Source: Acheta domesticus
Lineage: Eukaryota > Arthropoda > Insecta > Orthoptera > Gryllidae
Direction of reading: 5' to 3'
NCBI GenBank assembly: GCA_031308135.1
Contig: JAHLJT010008756.1
Location: forward strand, 136,635,775-136,699,774
Length of the DNA: 64,000 nt
Shown: in pieces, positions 20,646 to 32,171 of the stretch
Numbering within the stretch: position 1 is the first letter of the stretch
How the letters are laid out: each line of letters opens with the position of its first letter
The notes under the pieces: generated by a model
The model's input: only the letters and a program-made list of their open reading frames with translations
Told to the model about the DNA's origin: nothing
Databases searched by the model: none
Position numbers and translations under genes: made by a program

Positions 20646-21879
20646 CTTTGAATAATGCCCTAGTAGCCAGTAGAGTCTTAAACTATTAATCATAAAAAAA
20701 TATTCCGCCGTTCTGGTGCGACGATGGTGCGAAACTGGAGTCCAATACTAAAAAAAAAATACGTGTTTCCTCTTTCGTGTTCTGGGTAACTCGTCGATCC
20801 AAACGTGTTTTGTCGTGCCAATGTTATGCCTATCACGAGTTTATTTTGTCTCCCAATCTGTGCGAATATACGTCTACTCCTTTTCCCCCATTTTCCTGGG
20901 CTGTTGTCGTGGCTGCTGTATTCGCTTCCCTCAATGGCAAGGTACGTCCGGTGTTTTTTTCTGAAAACGTAGTCCTCTCCTGAAAGGTAATCATTTAGAT
21001 TTAGCAATTTCCTTAATTTCTGTTAATAAGATTCAAAACATCAAGGTTTTTAGTATTAAGATTGTTATTGATTTCGTGTAATTGCCTAAACGAGAAGGAG
21101 AACTATGATATTATTTATTTTGATACTACATAATGTTCATTTGAATGGGCCCTAAATCTTATCGTACCTAACGTGAATAAATCGAATCACTTGCGTGGGA
21201 TTGTGCCAACGAGAACACAATCGCAAGCGGGATGGTATCTTGGTCTAACGTTCCTGGTGTCCAAGTTCATTATTTGATGAGGACACGAACTTTATTACGA
21301 TACTTCATGATTAACATGGAACATCCTTGTCTGTCCAAATCATACTTGCATTTTATGTGCAATGTTTTTAAATTAATTAAAACAGATCATTCTCATTTTA
21401 ACTACGAAGGAGTACCCTCATACCCTCTCGCCATCCACTTTCGCTTTTTTGACCTATCTCGCGACGTCGCAGTCGATTCGATTCGATAATGGATAAGACT
21501 GGCTACTTCAACTAGAGGATTGAGATCATATTTTAATCGCATTTTATAGAAAAAATCTTATTAAACAAAGAATTACTTTTTTTTAGACTGCCGTTTCGTT
21601 CACTGCTCTTGCTTCGTCGGGAGTCTATTAGTGAACGTGGCTACGATTAGTATATTGATATCCAGTAGTATTTTAAATGGCTCATTAGCTTCACTCGTGC
21701 AATGAATTCCGTTCACGCCATCGAAATTCCCCAGCCGATCCAACGCGCTCCGCTTTCTGTTGATTGGTTGCTGTGTAATTTCCCAACCCCTGGAGGCATC
21801 GCCCTTGGAAAGGCTTTCTTCGGTGGCGTCAGTCGCTGCGGGTCGCAGAGCGTCTCGGTGTGACGTCATTTTGTTGGCG
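20646..21879. other. No feature recognised
   Basis: Mixed sequence with a poly-A run at 20749-20758. The frames here lack domain character. Confidence 0.45.
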
Positions 21880-22310
21880 CAGTGGCGTAGCTAGGGGGGG
21901 GGGGCGCCCCGGGTGACACCATTCTAGGGATGACACCAATTAAATTATTTTATAGTTAGAATGATATCATTTAAATCATTTACTTAAAAATTTTATGTAT
22001 TTATAGTTAGTTTTCATAGTTTTCGTAGTTTGAAAATGTTATTGTTGGAATTATATAATTTTTATGGTTTAGTTAAAAATTATTTATATTAATTCAATAA
22101 GTATACATTTAAATCTTGAAGCATAGATTATGATTTAATTGGAATTATTCTTAATTACATAGAATTTTTTTAATATTCTATAAATAACTATCATGTGCAA
22201 AAATGTTTGTATTTTTAATAAAATAATGTACAATCAATGCAGCAATAGATTTGAGAGGGGTGACACCGTTAGATTCGCCCCATGTGACACCAACTGAAGC
22301 AACGCCACTG
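21880..22310. mobile_element. Non-autonomous hAT-like element
   Basis: Begins CAGTGGCGTAGCTAGG and ends GCAACGCCACTG, giving 12-bp terminal inverted repeats with one mismatch, a very common hAT-type end. Flanking octamers TGTTGGCG and TGTCAGCG match at six of eight positions, consistent with a decayed 8-bp duplication. GTGACACC recurs inside both ends. The AT-rich interior has no transposase. Confidence 0.75.
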
Positions 22311-22450
22311 TGTCAGCGTCATTCCTTGGTTGGCGGTTGCGGTGGTTGTGGCCGAGGGCGAGACTCCACAGCAGCTGCGCCCAACGGAGTCCCCCGCGGG
22401 GGGGGGAGGGGCGCTCCCCCGATCGATCCCCCCCCCCGCGCCCACTTCAA

Positions 22451-22575
22451 CTGAGGTGGCTCAGGGCTTCAACCTACGTCCCCTGCGGTGCTCCTGACTA
22501 GGAGGTCTTACGGGTCGACTCCCGAGCGTGGGAGCGTTTTCTACACTAGCTGCAGTGCGATTTACTCAACTCTGC
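22451..22575 (+). mobile_element. SINE-A head fragment
   Basis: Starts TGAGGTGGCTCAGGGCTTCA, with GGTCTTACGGGTCGACTCCC in the B-box position and TTTTCTACACTAGCTG. It is interrupted by the hairpin element starting at about 22553. Confidence 0.7.
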
Positions 22576-22713
22576 CCCTGGCAGGTATCAGCTGTTGACG
22601 GTTTCATTCAATCGGGAGCTTATATGTCGCTATAGTGACTTCACTATGGTGACGTTCATGCTTCCGATTGGAAGAAACCGTCAAGAACTGATACCTGCCA
22701 GGGGTAGAGATAA
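22553..22713. mobile_element. Hairpin MITE, family B
   Basis: Left part GCAGTGCGATTTACTCAACT then CTGCCCCTGGCAGG; right part CCTGCCAGGGGTAG. The halves pair through GGTATCAGCTGTTGACGGTTTC. It is the same family as 55636-55811 and 60948-61130. It lies within a SINE-A head, so it inserted after that SINE. Confidence 0.78.
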
Positions 22714-23204
22714 CGGCCTAACGGCAATCACTAATCTTAGACTATCTGATACCCAATAGAACTCAGGATATTCAGAAGCACAAAGATATAAGCAGAATTA
22801 GACACTAGGTGTAATCTGTGCTATGAATTGTGACATGTGTGAAGTGAATTGAACGACATATATGTAAGCGACGTCATTACTGCAAAATGTAGTGTATGAA
22901 TAGATACGAAATTTTTACAGACTTCTTCGGGATTCTCGCAGTGTCCCTTGCAAAGTTTGGTAAAAAATAATACCACAAAAAGTAAAAAATAAAGAATTTA
23001 AATAAGATGGTGGTAAATTCACCACGATCATTATTTTTCGCCTGCCGCTAAGAGCAGATGCTTCCTAATATATTCCGTCAGAGGCGTAATGTATTCCGTA
23101 GGGGTGCAGCAGAAGTGGGAGCCTAATAGTTCGCTAGAGACCAATAACAGTGTTAAAGGTAAAAGGTGTTAATCTATTAGAAATGTACTATAAAATAAAA
23201 TGGA
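22714..23204. other. No feature recognised
   Basis: AT-rich sequence between the hairpin element and repeat H; nothing is supportable. Confidence 0.45.
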
Positions 23205-23889
23205 AGGAAATTATAGTATCGTCTCCTATATTATTCCAGTAAGTATACCTTCCCTTTGCGGCTCTCACACGCAATCAGTCTTTATAAACGAGGTCTCTAA
23301 AGAAAGAGAATTGCACTTTGACTTTAACAATATGAAGGATTTGTTTAAGAAAAAAAGCATCTAAATATTCATGTAAAATGCAACCAGCAACGCACATCAG
23401 GATTTTTGAATATATATCGCTAAATAACTCATAAAGAAAGCGTTCTAGGGTCTTAAAAACTAAAATTTTGAGTCCGAAGGCCTCTAAGAAACGTTCCTCA
23501 CACCCTAATCTACAGGATCTTCTTGACATTTATTCCATTTGACTCTATTACATTTTTGCTGGCTCGACGCTTCTCGATTCTACCTCACCTGTTCAGAGGC
23601 TGTAGAACCTGCAATTTTTTGTGAAATTACTAATTACTTGATATTCTATGCGATTGAATTTACACGGCTGTACTCTTTGCTCGATAATGAAGTTAAATAA
23701 GAATAGTTTGTATTGACAAGGGTGATTATATTGTTATCAATGACACGGTGTCATATAGAACAAGTGACGTAAGATAAGAGGGTCTTGAAGAAAAATGTAT
23801 ATTACAGGCTTAATATGGAAGTGGGAAGATAAGGAAGAGGGTGGGGTATAGCATGCGAGAGTTCTCGCACAGGCATGCTAGTTTTATTA
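23205..23889 (+). repeat. Dispersed repeat H, diverged copy 3
   Basis: Aligns by eye along its whole length with 4315-4990, including CTCCTATATTATT at the start, AATATGAAGGATTTGTT, CTCTAAGAAACGTTCCTCAC, CTTGATATTCTATGCGAT and the terminal GCGAGAGTTCTCGCAC...GCTAG. Many substitutions and small indels show it is much older than the arm-to-arm duplication. Confidence 0.82.
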
Positions 23890-24303
23890 AAATTTTAACC
23901 AATTAGATAAATGATATTCTTAAACACGGTGGTATGTATAAAATTGATCTTATTCCTCAATCCTCAATTTACACAAGGATTGGATATGATGAAATACACA
24001 GGGTGAGTAACGTTAGCACCTCCTGCAGTTTTTGAACGGTTGAAGTTATTGCATAGCTTCAGGGGTAGCTATGGATGGGTAGGAGGGAATGAAGCTCACG
24101 AGATTTTATCAATTACAATGACATTTTCATTAAGTTCTAGTGTTTGTGTACGTTTCCTGATACACACTTGACTCAAATTTATCATACAAAATTTTTGGTA
24201 AATTTACAATTATTATATATGATTTGTGAAATGTGAATAAGTATAATTTAATTAAAAATTGTACATGTCTTGTAAATAATACATATCGTGATTTTTGTTA
24301 CAG
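23890..24303. other. No feature up to a splice-like motif
   Basis: AT-rich. It ends in TTTTTGTTACAG at 24292-24303, a good splice-acceptor match (see next entry). Confidence 0.4.
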
Positions 24304-24341
24304 GTAAGAACACGGAGGTGATTTCTGCGCTGTGATACAAT
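24304..24341 (+). promoter_or_regulatory. Candidate juxtaposed splice sites (ratchet point or 38-base exon)
   Basis: A pyrimidine-rich acceptor ending TTACAG at 24303 is immediately followed by a donor-like GTAAGA, and a second donor GTAAGT starts at 24342. Acceptor joined directly to donor is the arrangement of recursive splice sites in long introns. The 38 bases could instead be a micro-exon. No host gene is identified on this strand, so this is a motif match only. Confidence 0.25.
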
Positions 24342-24631
24342 GTAAGTGCATTTGTATCTATACCTTTTAATTAGGGAACAGTTTTATTTCAAAGGGGATG
24401 AATCGTTTTCACGATCCCACTCGGAAGTCTTTTTGCACAATTGTTCCGCACTTTTTGTTCACTCTGTTAATAGAAATTGTTCTACATTTTTTAACACAAT
24501 GCTACGTTAGCTTTTTATTTAGCAAAGCAGACGATAATTATATTTGATCATCCTTTGCTGAAGAGTAATATTATTACAAAAAAACTTTTAGGTGAAATGG
24601 ACGTAGATGGTCTTGTTTCCTGCTGTCATGC

Positions 24632-24862
24632 TCATAGCACATAATGGACCTGAGAAATCCTGAGAGCTTTGTATGTTCCGAAACGCAGTTTTCTCTTGCA
24701 TCTATTAGACATCAAATTGTAACTACATACCTGTTGAAAAATGTATTTGCTTAAATGCTTCGAAATGCTGGGTTGCAACTCAAGCGCCTCGTAGAGGGTT
24801 ATTAAATCTTTTCGACGCATTTGCATGTCTAATGAGACGGGCGAAGCGAGCAAAATGCACAT
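24632..24862 (-). other. Open stretch with a strong splice-donor match
   Basis: On the minus strand an ATG at 24860-24862 opens a frame of about 44 codons reaching TTTCAACAG|GTATGTAG, a near-consensus donor (exon end at about 24732). The peptide is protein-like (RRKDLITLYEALELQPSISK) but unrecognised. No convincing acceptor lies upstream, so an initial coding exon would be the only reading. Chance is a serious alternative. Confidence 0.22.
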
Positions 24863-24989
24863 CTCCGTAGCTTTCTCTTTCCCCGCTCATGAATTTGCAC
24901 TTGCGTTACGCTGTGATTAACTCGTACGAATGTTTTAATGCGTAGTATCGGCCTTTTAGAGGTTTCGCGCGTTTCTATCAAACGGCATT

Positions 24990-25200
24990 AGCCTTTCCTC
25001 GTTCCTACTGATTTTACTTTCTCGTATTCTACTGCTTAGTACGGGGAAAAATTGTAATGCTGCAGAGAAATGTGCCGGTTTTTGAAAGTCTAGTGAGTCC
25101 CTGATACTACAAAAAAAGTGAGTGTTTTTGCTCCCCTAGGCACGTTTTGTGGATCCTCGATTTCGAAAAAGTCGTTTTCGGCAAAACGTCTGTTATATCG
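24990..25200 (+). repeat. Possible old repeat D fragment
   Basis: Contains GGGGAAAAATTGTAATGCTG and GTGCCGGTTTTTG followed by a GTCCCTGATACTAC block, resembling the order in repeat D. Similarity is weak. Confidence 0.3.
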
Positions 25201-25302
25201 ACTTATCGCAACCAAACAGGGAAAGAGAAAGCAATTTCTAACGGCCGGCGACCGTTCAGAATAATCGAAACAAACGAGTTGTAGCTCAAGATGGAGGATG
25301 AG

Positions 25303-26215
25303 TACAGTAATCCCTCGACATCCGCGAATTCGCTATTCGTGTATCGAACATTCGCGACTAGAGAAATGCTACCGGTTTTAACATTGGCGGCTTCAACATT
25401 CACGAGTACGTATTTTGGTCGTACTGAATTTTGTTTGAAAGCGAGCACATTTTATTTCCGTTATTAGCGTCATCTGTAAAATTAACTCGGCAGACGTCGG
25501 AGCTCAAAGTATCACTTTCTGCAAAAATTTCAAAGTTGAAATGTCAGTTGACATTTATAGAATAACATAATTGTAAAATAACTCAATTCATTTGCGTCAA
25601 ATTTGAGGTAAGGGTTTTGGCCACATGAACAGAAAAGAAATTTAGGATCACTGAAACTTTCAATATAATGACCTCACTGAAGAGGAGCTTCGGGAAATGA
25701 TCAGTGAAGAAAATCTCCTTGAAGGTAACGAGGAAGTAACAGAAGCGAAACCGCGTCTTGGAACAACGTCAGTGTCAAACTGTTAATGTCGTTCCAAAAC
25801 TTCAACAAGCTCTGGTGGAATGGGCATTCGAATGTGATCCGAACATGAAAATAACTTCGAAATTCAAGAGATAAATAAAAGCAGCAACTTTTCCATATTT
25901 GGATATTGGAATAATGAGGAGGGTAATGAAACAAAAAATAACCAAATCCAATACCCTATCACTTTCAACTTTGAAATATGTTTCAAACATTGTTTCATTT
26001 CATTTTGGGACGTTAATTGTGAATTGTGGTAGTAGTAGCGCTTACTCAGTTCCACTGCAATTGATTGTTAGATGTTTTTTCTTTTTTTAAAAAATTTTCT
26101 ATATCTGGGAACCTAACCCATCTTTCTTCATTAAAATATAGACTCAACATTCGCGGATTTAACATTCGCGAGGTTTTTGGCAACCTAACTCTCGCGAATG
26201 TTGCGGGAGGTACTA
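25303..26215. mobile_element. Pogo/Tigger-like DNA transposon relic
   Basis: Left end TACAGTAATCCCTCGACATC then CGCGAATTCG; right end, reverse-complemented, GTAGTACCTCCCGCAACATT then CGCGAG. Such CAGTA...CCTC...ATTCGCG ends with TA targets are typical of pogo-group elements. Inside, 25658-25760 encodes an acidic stretch (DLTEEELREMI) such as Tigger transposases carry near their C-terminus, followed by stops. The transposase is decayed and probably truncated. Confidence 0.62.
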
Positions 26216-27057
26216 CAAGAAAAGGGTCGACTTATTTATAGAAGTTTTTCTTTTAAGAAGGTGTTACGGGAAGTATTGAACGATACACGCTCGATAACAC
26301 CAACGAACTTGGATGGATATTCGCCCTATGTCGGCCTATGACTCTAGTAACTATTTTGTGGCAAAGGTTGATCTCTTGTTGGAAAACTGCGTTGATGGGA
26401 AGGAAGTTGCTTGTGGTGCTCTTATCACGTGATATTGGCGGCTCACCCCCCGTTTTTTTAGGAAAACAAACAATGAAATCGTTTGTTTAAACTACAGCAA
26501 ATGAAACATTCAACAAATTAGATTTTTTTACTTATACGTTGTTGCTTTTGCCTTCGATACGGAGCAAGATATACACTTCACAACGTACTGGGAACTAGAA
26601 GACCGTGAATTCAGAAAAATATGAAAACAGTTGAAAGATGTTACATTTTCTTATCTGGAGGGAATTATCAAAGAGAATTATGGGAGGGAAACGTGAAAAG
26701 AAAAAAACGAGTCAAGCTACGTTGTTAATTAGTAAATAAGAAAATCTGAGTCAATAGAATTAATTAAAAATAGAATCATGTCTGTACCATGAGTTTTTAA
26801 CTGGTTCTAACGATCTCGGTTCTAACAAAAAATCCCTGGGCCACAGGCCCTCGTTTTTTTCAAGCATGAAAACGCTCATTAAAGCCCTCGGTGCATTAAT
26901 GGCTATAAATGCGTCGATTTGCGAGGAGGTAAGGGTGAATCTTCTACCGGTTGGGGTTCCGCCAACCCGTGTGGTGAGATTCCACTGTGCGTCAGCTGCC
27001 CTCCAACCTCCGGACGCGACCTGGTTCTGGCATCGCCCACGTGCCCCAACGCGCCGA
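26216..27057. other. No feature recognised
   Basis: AT-rich sequence. The overlapping frames near 26760-27170 cross the left terminal inverted repeat of the next element and are not coding. Confidence 0.45.
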
Positions 27058-28415
27058 TGTACAGGGTGGTGCACGAAATGTGTCACCATTTGTTTCTTTC
27101 GTAATTCAGGAGTCGCACTAGATATCCTGTTGAGCATCTTTACAGCAGTAGCAGCAGCGTGTAGAAACAAATGAGTTTCGAAATAAAGCGTAATTCACGA
27201 TACCGCCGCTAGGAGAGTAGTTTGTATAACAATGGCCGACAACGGAAGACTGACAACGCAGCAGCGCAAAATGAGTCTCCATTTTGTTGTTAAATCAGAG
27301 ATTTATTGTTAATACAAACTCAAAGGAACATATACTACAATGGAAAACACTCTTTGGAGAATTGAAGGGTTGGAGGCAATAACGTGGTATATGAGGCTCG
27401 TTCTGCACCAAGAGCGATGCTACCGTGAATAACAAACAATATAAAAAATTAATTTTGTTTAAAACTTTGTTTTAAGAACCACTTTGCTTCACTCTCTCGA
27501 GAAATATGTCCCATGACGAAAACTTTCGATGCACAAGAGATTACTAAGACACTATTCATAACTATTATTTTCGTTTGTAAATTACCCACGTTATTGATTC
27601 CAACCCGCAACACATGCTCAAAATGTCCATGATTTCAGTTTATAACGTCCTGCAAACGAACACTGACGTTAGCGATCACTACGCCAAAAGTTTTTTGCGA
27701 TGTTTGAAGAATAATTCTTCTCAGCTCCATTGAATCATTTGGGCATTTTGGGACTTTTTCCCCATTAGGTACCTCCAAAGAAAGAAGTCACATGGGTTGA
27801 GATCTGGACTAACGGGGACTAACATTGTCCTTCATTGAAGCGACCTGGAAACCAGAGTGATCCACATGTTGAAACACACGTGTAAGACTAATTGATTATA
27901 CAGTCTATGGATGGGTCTCTTGCCAGGGGCCTATCGTGTGTCATACTGTCGTCGAAAACGCGTTTGAGTCACCAGACTCATTTTCATTTCATGGAAGAGA
28001 AACATATCTGCCGTTCGCTGCTGCGTCCTCAGTCTTCCTTTGTCGGCCATTGTTATACAAACTAGTCTCCTAGTGGTGGTATTGTGAATTACGAGTTTTT
28101 CGTAACTAAAGGTCTCCCAGAGTCAAGAAAACCTTCCACTGCGCATGCCCGAACGTGGCCTCCCCCCCTCCATTACCCCGCGCTTCCTTATCCCCGAGAG
28201 GGAAAATCTCAGTTGCCGCAGGATGGGAGAAGGCTCTGAGGCTTCACCAAAGGTACGTCCGCCATGATGCTGTTTTTTTTGCGAGCGGGACAGCTATAAT
28301 TGTTTCTCCAAGCTTTACTGCTACTGCTGTTCAGATGCTCAACGGGATATCTAGAACGACTCATAAATTATGTAAGAAACAAATGGTGACACATTTTGTG
28401 CGCCATCCTGTAGTA
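27058..28415 (-). mobile_element. Mariner-like transposon with long terminal inverted repeats, internally deleted
   Basis: The left end reads TACAGGGTGGTGCACGAAAT and the right end, reverse-complemented, TACAGGATGGCGCACAAAAT. The inverted similarity continues for about 230 bases on the left (to about 27290), with a spacer of roughly 170 bases present only in the right arm (about 28120-28290). Both inner arms contain the start of the transposase frame (MADxGRL). TA stands at both outer edges. The transposase is on the minus strand and has lost its middle. Confidence 0.78.
27590..28050 (-). pseudogene. Relic mariner-like transposase
   Basis: From the ATG at 28048-28050 the minus strand encodes MADKGRLRTQQR, then a helix-turn-helix-like segment (TQTRFRRQYDTR, APGKRPIHRL), and soon afterwards the C-terminal catalytic-domain signature SPDLNPCDFFLW, then ANVSVRLQDVIN and GHFEHVL. 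These pieces have the order of insect mariner-type transposases (DNA cleavage and joining in the nucleus), but most of the catalytic domain is deleted and stops separate the pieces. Full-length relatives have roughly 340-400 residues, so this copy cannot be active. Confidence 0.75.
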
Positions 28416-29640
28416 CTAGTTGAAAGAGTCGCCTGTACATTGCAGTTAAAGAAGCAGTTCCACTCTTGAGCAGCTCCAAGCTCCAATAATAAATGTTTCC
28501 TCTTATCCACCAGAGCGCTCTGAGCAGTGGACGATTAACACATGAGAGGAGGAAAAGCTGTTATTTGGAATGATCGAACGTGCTATAGAGTGATCGAAAG
28601 TTTACTGTCGATTGCTGTACGCTTTCCCGTGCAAAAGTCCCTGGTTCCTCCTCAGAATGATTACGAGTTCATTTCTCTTCGCTTAAAAGTACTCGATCAG
28701 GATTTTTAATATCGCGTTTTGGGGGAGATTCAGTTAATACATAATGTAACATGTTTAATTTTTGGTAATGAAATAATTTTTACACTCCATATTTCAAAAT
28801 TAGTTCCCTTAAAAATTTCCGTTTTGTTCATTCCTATATTATCCAAATTTCTCTTCTCTAAGATCTTCGTGTGATACGTTGATCTCTACTCGCTATCAAA
28901 GTTCAATCATTAAATATTTATTCAATATTCACAGTAAAACAACATCATTATTCATGATCAGTGGACATACATTTCTGTCATCACATTTCCCTCTGTTCCT
29001 CCTTCATCAACAACCCCTTAGTTACCCATTTTACGTGACACCATAGCTACTGTACGCACACTCGGTGCAACAAATACGCTCTACATTTTTCCTCACACTT
29101 GAAAGTAAACAATTTATTTCGTAATAACATTCAGGAAAAGAAAACTTGTGAGGAGTATTTTCCGTCAGTCTCTCCTCAGAGAAACCCCCGCCGTTGCTAC
29201 GCGGCAACGCTCCCCATTTACAAGTAGGGTTTGACCCGGAGACTCCGGATTTCAGAAGTAATCTGCGGGCTCATGTTTAATATGGAAAATCTCGGGGTTA
29301 TTCGAACAATTAATCAGCTGTATACAATTTAGCGAATTTTTGAAATTTGTTAGCCAGCCATCACTAAAAGCGTTATAAAAAATTGTTATAACTAGTAAAA
29401 AAACATGCTAGGAAATATATTTTACCAAACCGATTTTAAAAATTAAGCTAATCACTTAAAAATTACAGATTTCGTAATTGTGATCATGTCTAGTTGCTCT
29501 AGAGGATATGCATCGTTGCTAAGTAACAATAATTTATTAATAAAATGTAAAAATACAAAAAATCTGTATTATTTTATAGAAAATATAATTAACAGTATAA
29601 TTTAAAAATAAAACATTCATTAAGAGTTAATTTTCGTGAC
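28416..29640. other. No feature recognised
   Basis: AT-rich sequence with a small CCGCCGTTGCTACGCGGCAACG hairpin near 29188-29209. No coding or repeat family is supported. Confidence 0.45.
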
Positions 29641-30234
29641 CCCTCACCCCCTAAATTGAAAATCTCCGGGTCACGAGCTTCCAGGAGTTGGCCACCCTGT
29701 TTACAAGCGCTCGCGTACGGTCCTCGTGTAAGTGCGCGGGCAGCGGTTTCCGACCTCCGCGCTGCGTCGCTGCGTATTTCATGTCCCGCACGGGCGAGCA
29801 AACAAGCGCCTTCCACTTGACCGTCGCCCGCGGCGCGAGGCACCCAGCGCCTTGCAACTGTGCATCAACACCGGAGACAAAGCTCGAGGCTGCTAATATA
29901 GGAGGCAAACGTACAGCTGCAGGTTAGGTTCGCCAACTTCCGCACATGAAAATTGGCTCATTTGTGAGACGGATGAAAAGTGTCTTCTAAGTGCTCAATT
30001 ATTCATAATATATACATGTTAAAAAACGCTGAAGAAAGTGTGGACATCGATGCTATCTTTTGTAACATTACGCCTCTGCTTGGGTCTCGCGAACCGATGC
30101 AGCAGCCACGCAAGTTTTAAGTGTCGTTGGCAGCAGTTCATATTTTAGTTCCTGTAAGACGGTAATACAGGAGAGCGTGCCACTATAATGGTCTCCATCA
30201 CGTTATATGGGAGTTAAAACTCCCAGGAGGCACC
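29641..30234. other. Mixed sequence with CpG-rich part (about 29700-29870)
   Basis: Overlapping frames occur on both strands, as expected from GC-rich sequence. No domain, RNA or repeat family was recognised. Confidence 0.4.
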
Positions 30235-30310
30235 TGCCCGCCCATGCTGCCCGCCCATGCTGCCCGCCCATGCTGCCCGCCCGCCCGCCCGCCCGCCCGC
30301 CCGCTCCGGC
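30235..30310. repeat. 13-mer minisatellite passing into (CCCG)n
   Basis: Three to four copies of GCCCGCCCATGCT followed by a CCCG run. It is followed by CGGCGCCGCGACGCC and, at 30385, the 3' end of a SINE-A copy. Confidence 0.9.
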
Positions 30311-30384
30311 CCCGGCGCCGCGACGCCGATCTCCTGCCGTGGTGGGTGCCTGGCACTGTGCAGTGGGATTGGTTGATCGATTGT

Positions 30385-30772
30385 TTGATAGTGATTCCGG
30401 GCGCGACAACTACAGCTGCCCTTAGTCCCGTAAGTGTAGTTCGCGTGTCCCTCGGGAGGGGACGCTGATCTTCCCCCGCTGGATTGCGAGATCCGGCGCC
30501 GACCTACCGTCGGCTAACGGTTTTTTTCCAACCACGTATCTGCCCCACGGCGGGACACCGCTTCAGCCGGGAGAAGCTCTAAGCTCCCGACCGGTCTCCC
30601 CGTATGTGTGGTGGTGTATGCATGTTTGTGTGTAACTGTGTGTGTAAGAGGAGAGGATAGGACAAGCAAAAGGAAGGAAAGATCGCGCGCTGTCCGTGGC
30701 CCGTTTGTTAGGGTACTGCTCCGGCATTCGCTTGCTGTTGATCAGAATATCTACGCAAAACTACCGATTTGG
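30385..30772 (-). mobile_element. SINE-A, head-truncated
   Basis: On the minus strand it spans from the GGTAGTTTTGCGTAGATATT region to the end block with GTTGTCGCGCCCGGAATCAC. The head is replaced by the GGCGGAGG array starting at 30772. Confidence 0.82.
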
Positions 30773-30900
30773 AGGCGAAGGCGGAGGTGGTGAAGGCGAA
30801 GATGAAGGGGTTGGATGTGAAGGCAAAGGCGGTGGAGACGAAGGCGGAGGCGGTGCAGGCGCAGGCGGATGTGCAGTGGGAGTCGGAGGGAGAGGGGAGC
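30772..30900. repeat. GGCGAAGGCGGAGGT-type imperfect minisatellite
   Basis: Short degenerate units of GGCGAAGGCGGAGGTGGTG type abut the truncation point of the SINE-A copy. Frames through it are Lys/Glu/Ala/Gly-rich by composition. Confidence 0.8.
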
Positions 30901-31287
30901 GGAGGGGCTGCCAATGACCTGCGGAGGGGACTGGTCCCGCGCCGCGCCGCCCCGCGACGTGCGCGCTCTCGCTTCTTTGCTTCCTTTCATTGTCTAGACA
31001 CAACGTTCCGCGACCGCCACCAATTTTCTACATCTGCCGCTACTACCTATTTTCTAATGTAGTAACATTTCTCTTCAATTTCTTATTTTTTATAATATTT
31101 TTATTTAATCTCTTGTAGATTTCCTTTCCAAAATCTTTTTTACAATGTACATCAGTACTTTAACATGTTACAATCTTCATACCTTCCAGAATATTAACGT
31201 GTGACAATTTTCCTTAGAGGAACATTGAATTACGATCAATTCTGTCGCTATTAATTCTCAATATATCCGTTGCTAACCTAATTCAAA
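30901..31287. other. No feature recognised
   Basis: A short CpG-rich patch and then AT-rich sequence. No signal is supportable. Confidence 0.45.
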
Positions 31288-31425
31288 ACAAGTGAAGTTC
31301 ATCACTTGTAAACAAGTTACTTGTTTACGAAACAAGTATTTACGAAACAAGTAACTACGCTACGAACAAGTGTTTACGAAACAAGTAACTTTCGTAAACA
31401 AGTTACTTTTTTACGAAAATGTAAA
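31288..31425. repeat. Cluster of direct and inverted TTTACGAAACAAGTA repeats
   Basis: At least four copies of a TTTACGAAACAAGTAACT-like unit, some inverted (AGTTACTTGTTTACGAAACA, CACTTGTAAACAAG), so the stretch can fold in several ways. It lies just upstream of a SINE-A head. Confidence 0.85.
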
Positions 31426-31584
31426 TAAACATGTGAGCAATCTACGAAACGTTACAGCACCGGCTGGGAGGGTCCTAGGGATCGAGCCCCGGTGGCGGCT
31501 CAGGCGGATTGCTAAGAGCATTGCTGTAGTCTGTGAACTGCAGGTCCTAGGGTTTCGAATCTCGACGGTGGCGGACTAGTCACA

Positions 31585-31911
31585 GTCGACTCCGGTTGTG
31601 GTGAACCTCGGATATAGTGAACAAAAAATGTTGGCCCCCTGAAGGTGGCTCCACACATTCGGCATTCGCCGAGCAGCGAGCTACTGCTCGCCCGAATCCC
31701 TGACCAGCTGATGTGTTCGGCGAATGTTCACTTCCTTTAATGTGTCCATAAGACTGACCCGCGGTGGGTAGGGCAAGCGCCGAATGTTCGTGACTCGGCA
31801 AGTAGAAGCGAACCATCCGCACTACTCGGGATTCGGCGAGCGGTTGCTCGCTGTTCGCCGAATAGCGAATGTGTGGAGCCGCCTTGAGGTTCACTATAAC
31901 CGGAGTCGACT
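31585..31911. mobile_element. Nested hairpin element in SINE-A
   Basis: Outer arms are AGTCGACTCCGGTTGTGGTG... and ...CACTATAACCGGAGTCGACT. An inner pair is GGTGGCTCCACACATTCG (31645) with CGAATGTGTGGAGCCGCC (31866), followed by GCCGAGCAGCGAGC/GCTCGCTGTTCGCCG. The inner hairpin may be a separate MITE inserted in the outer one. Confidence 0.78.
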
Positions 31912-32171
31912 CTACGTCGAATTCAACCGTTATCCGAAGGGAGAATTGTAGCCGTTGCAGCGCGCTCTCTCCTCTGATAGTTTTCCAGTTACTTCTACAA
32001 TCGGCACCAAGCGAATGCCGGAACCTTAACTAATGGGGCACTGAACGCGATCTTTCCTTCCTCGTCCTTTTCCCCTTCCTCTCACCTCTTACATATATGC
32101 ATTTACACTTTGTCGCATAATTATCCCAGACTGTCGCACATGACGGGAGACAAGTCGATAGCTTACAGATT

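Noticed and set aside
26760..27174. Overlapping 100-136-codon frames on both strands
   Set aside because: They cross into the terminal inverted repeat of the mariner-like element; no domain.
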